Below the pieces are notes generated by a model that was given only the letters and a program-made list of their open reading frames with translations, did no database searches and was not told the DNA's origin. This document shows positions 62,019 to 64,000 of a DNA stretch of 64,000 bases, in pieces (position 1 is the stretch's first letter; each line of letters begins with the position of its first letter). The position numbers were made by a program, and so were the translations under genes. The stretch covers positions 49,524,575-49,588,574 of the forward strand of contig OZ023214.1 in assembly GCA_963995525.1 (NCBI GenBank), read 5' to 3'. Source of the DNA: Escarpia spicata. Lineage: Eukaryota; Annelida; Polychaeta; Sabellida; Siboglinidae.

Positions 62019-64000
62019 CATAGGACGAGTCTAGTTGGGAGTGCACAATTAGACTCGTTATTAAGTTGTCAACTCAACTACGCTGTAGCCCAGATTTGGA
62101 GCAGACTAGCTTTATTCCACATTTGGGAAGCGGGAATGACAACATCCTGACAGTAAACATATTTATGAAGATTTCCTCGAAACAAAGCTACGCGTAGACC
62201 ACTCTCTATACACCCACAAGTTATTTTCTTGCAACCTTTGGAAGCGAAACGGACAACTAAAATAGACTGTCATAACACAACCATTTGTACCGACGCTATA
62301 TATGACCCCAAAAGAAGCCCACGTTACTGTTTAACGGTGAACAGAAGTCGTACCCACGTCGTTATAATAAAACGCAGGCTTTGTTGTCCGAGTGGCCGAA
62401 GCTTTCTTGGTGCAAATTTAGCGTCACGCCTGGCGTGTCCAGCATTGCAGTGACCGGCCAGCAGATGACTTTATAGGTGAATTAACACGTTTATGGTGTT
62501 GCCGCCACTTTGAGTGCACGAGCCTCAATGCATTTGGCGTGTCATTACGACTGACCGATAACACGGGGAGTCTTTAATTGCAATCCCTTAAGACCCGTAA
62601 AGAGTACTTACAGAGGCTCAGAAGGAGCGTTTACAGAGGCTGTTTCCCCGCCGCGAGGGGGCGCTCGGGTACAGAATACGTCGAACGAATGACGCTCATT
62701 GTTATCGGCTGACGGCAGCAGATAAGATAAGGACATCAGTTGTGGTTATAAATTGTATATCTCCAACTACAAGACGACGTCCTATGATCTATCTTATACT
62801 GGTGGCGGCTCGTCTTCTGTTGTCGTCCCCGTTTCCTGGCAACAGTTCTCCACGTAATACGTGTACTGTGTTTTTCGCGGTTAAACAATTCAAAGGAAAT
62901 AGTCGGATGACCCACGACGCCAATGACGTATTCGCACTTACGCATCCGGCCCATTTTGTTCTTGTCACATTTATGTGCTATCAGTTAACAATTTCGTTTG
63001 CCCTAGCGTGGAATAACTTCACATTTCTTCATGAAAAAATACGGAAATAACACAAAAGTATAATAATTAAATTCGAATGGGATACCATTATAGTGAAATG
63101 CTTTATCATTATGTACATTCAGTGGAATATCGTTTAAGGAAACATGCTGAAACTTTTCCGTGTATCCAGTAGTCATTATCCACGGGTACACACACAAAGT
63201 GCAGACCAAAGATCGCCATAGTTGTACATTTAGAGCGAAAGTGTTCACGCCAGGAAACCTAATCAACCCACAACTATAACAGCATTTGAACTATATGATG
63301 TGACTTCAATCCGCATAATGATTATAGTACCTTCAAATAAGAGCGAAGCAACGTGCGTCAATCGGGTTGCCATTGTCTCAGCGTCCTGTTCAACACCATA
63401 TATGCATATGCATATGCAAATCCATATATGAATATACAAAAAAATTGCGATATTGATCAAGTTAATAAACCAGGTCAAGGGAAACGTGGCATTCCGCAAT
63501 ATCCGGACGCCCTTGTTTATCTTGTAAGTCGGTATCATTAAACGGCCGACATCCGGAAGTGAATGGGACCTATGCAATCGTGATTACCCGGGCGTCGGGC
63601 GGCCGGACAAGGGCGTAGCGCCCGGGCCTGGCCACGGGTCACGCGACACGGAGCTAACGGCGACAGTCTGGCGAACGACTGCTCCTGTTATCAGCTCCAC
63701 CGGCGCAATGCACCGGAATTGTACCAGGACCCTTTTCTCGGACATAAGCGTGCCACAATTGGGTCGTCACGCTCCGCTAGGTGGCGCGCTGCCACTCGCG
63801 TGCAGTCGTCAATATGCTCCCGTTTGCAGGCGTACCTTGGTAAATTCACTGACGCAGTCGCCGATATATAGAAGTGATGCTATTTGTGGTTTTGTAGGTT
63901 TTTTGTAATCTGGCAACATCAACAAATATGTGACACAATTGTAATTTAATTATTATTATGTGTAAAAGTTTAAGTTGCCCACATTTACATTTCATACTCT
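62019..64000. other. Unique sequence to the window end, nothing recognised
   Basis: GC-richer patches lie at 62590-62720 and 63570-63840. Short frames on both strands carry no motif. No splice-bordered exon is convincing. Confidence 0.5.

Noticed and set aside
61258..62046. 262-codon minus-strand frame with repeated CHCSPRSLVGAVQ
   Set aside because: It is the 39-bp minisatellite fused by chance to the tail of a LINE. Only the last 55 or so codons have non-repeat coding character.

Overview
This is a gene-poor, repeat-rich stretch of animal nuclear DNA. The introns have GT..AG borders and the base composition is AT-rich. Microsatellites and minisatellites are very dense, and there are CR1-like LINE fragments, tRNA-derived SINE pieces and short inverted-repeat DNA elements. 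The style fits a marine invertebrate, perhaps a lophotrochozoan such as a mollusc, but the window alone does not prove the taxon. It contains one 200-base assembly gap (16304-16503).

The only gene I can name with confidence is a HES/hairy-class bHLH transcriptional repressor on the minus strand (42103 down to 39923). It has three exons and a 264-residue product with a HES-type basic region, an Orange domain and a C-terminal WRPW Groucho-binding tetrapeptide. It has a TATA box, a CpG-rich promoter with a Su(H)-like site and HES-type boxes, and a probable 3' UTR with two K-box-like hexamers. A second, unrecognised minus-strand unit (58261 to 54868) can be read as three exons joined in frame by two phase-1 introns. 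It would encode a 101-residue Cys/Ser-rich protein and remains a hypothesis. A further weak candidate exon lies at 49932-50079.

Transposon remains: a 5'-truncated, frameshifted CR1-like LINE (25891-28360, minus) and a second 3' fragment of the same family (21618-22070, plus), both ending in decamer repeats; the C-terminal ends of two other LINE-type elements (44915-45118 plus; 61071-61436 minus); a tRNA-Lys-like SINE copy near 1.8-2.2 kb and a related SINE copy near 36.9-37.5 kb that is split by a 159-bp inverted-repeat element; a probable pogo/Tigger terminus at 60741-61040; and a 1.1-kb element with short terminal inverted repeats at 56211-57319.

Tandem arrays: 30/15 bp (66-375), 41 bp (1084-1216), 50 bp (1964-2161), 73 bp (24886-25325), 48 bp (45104-45556), 30 bp (45951-46683), 37 bp (50744-51902), 44 bp (56303-57174) and 39 bp (61433-62018), plus long CT, CA, GT, GTGC, CAGG, TTCTAG/TTCTTG and TTA arrays. 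A recurring pattern is that several minisatellites sit in or directly against a transposable-element piece. The 50-bp array is SINE body, the 48- and 39-bp arrays abut LINE 3' coding ends, and the 44-bp array fills a terminal-inverted-repeat element. Most long open frames in the window are by-products of arrays whose period is a multiple of three. The remaining tens of kilobases are AT-rich unique sequence with scattered GC-richer islands, some holding clusters of CRE-like TGACGTAA motifs, that could be distal regulatory DNA.
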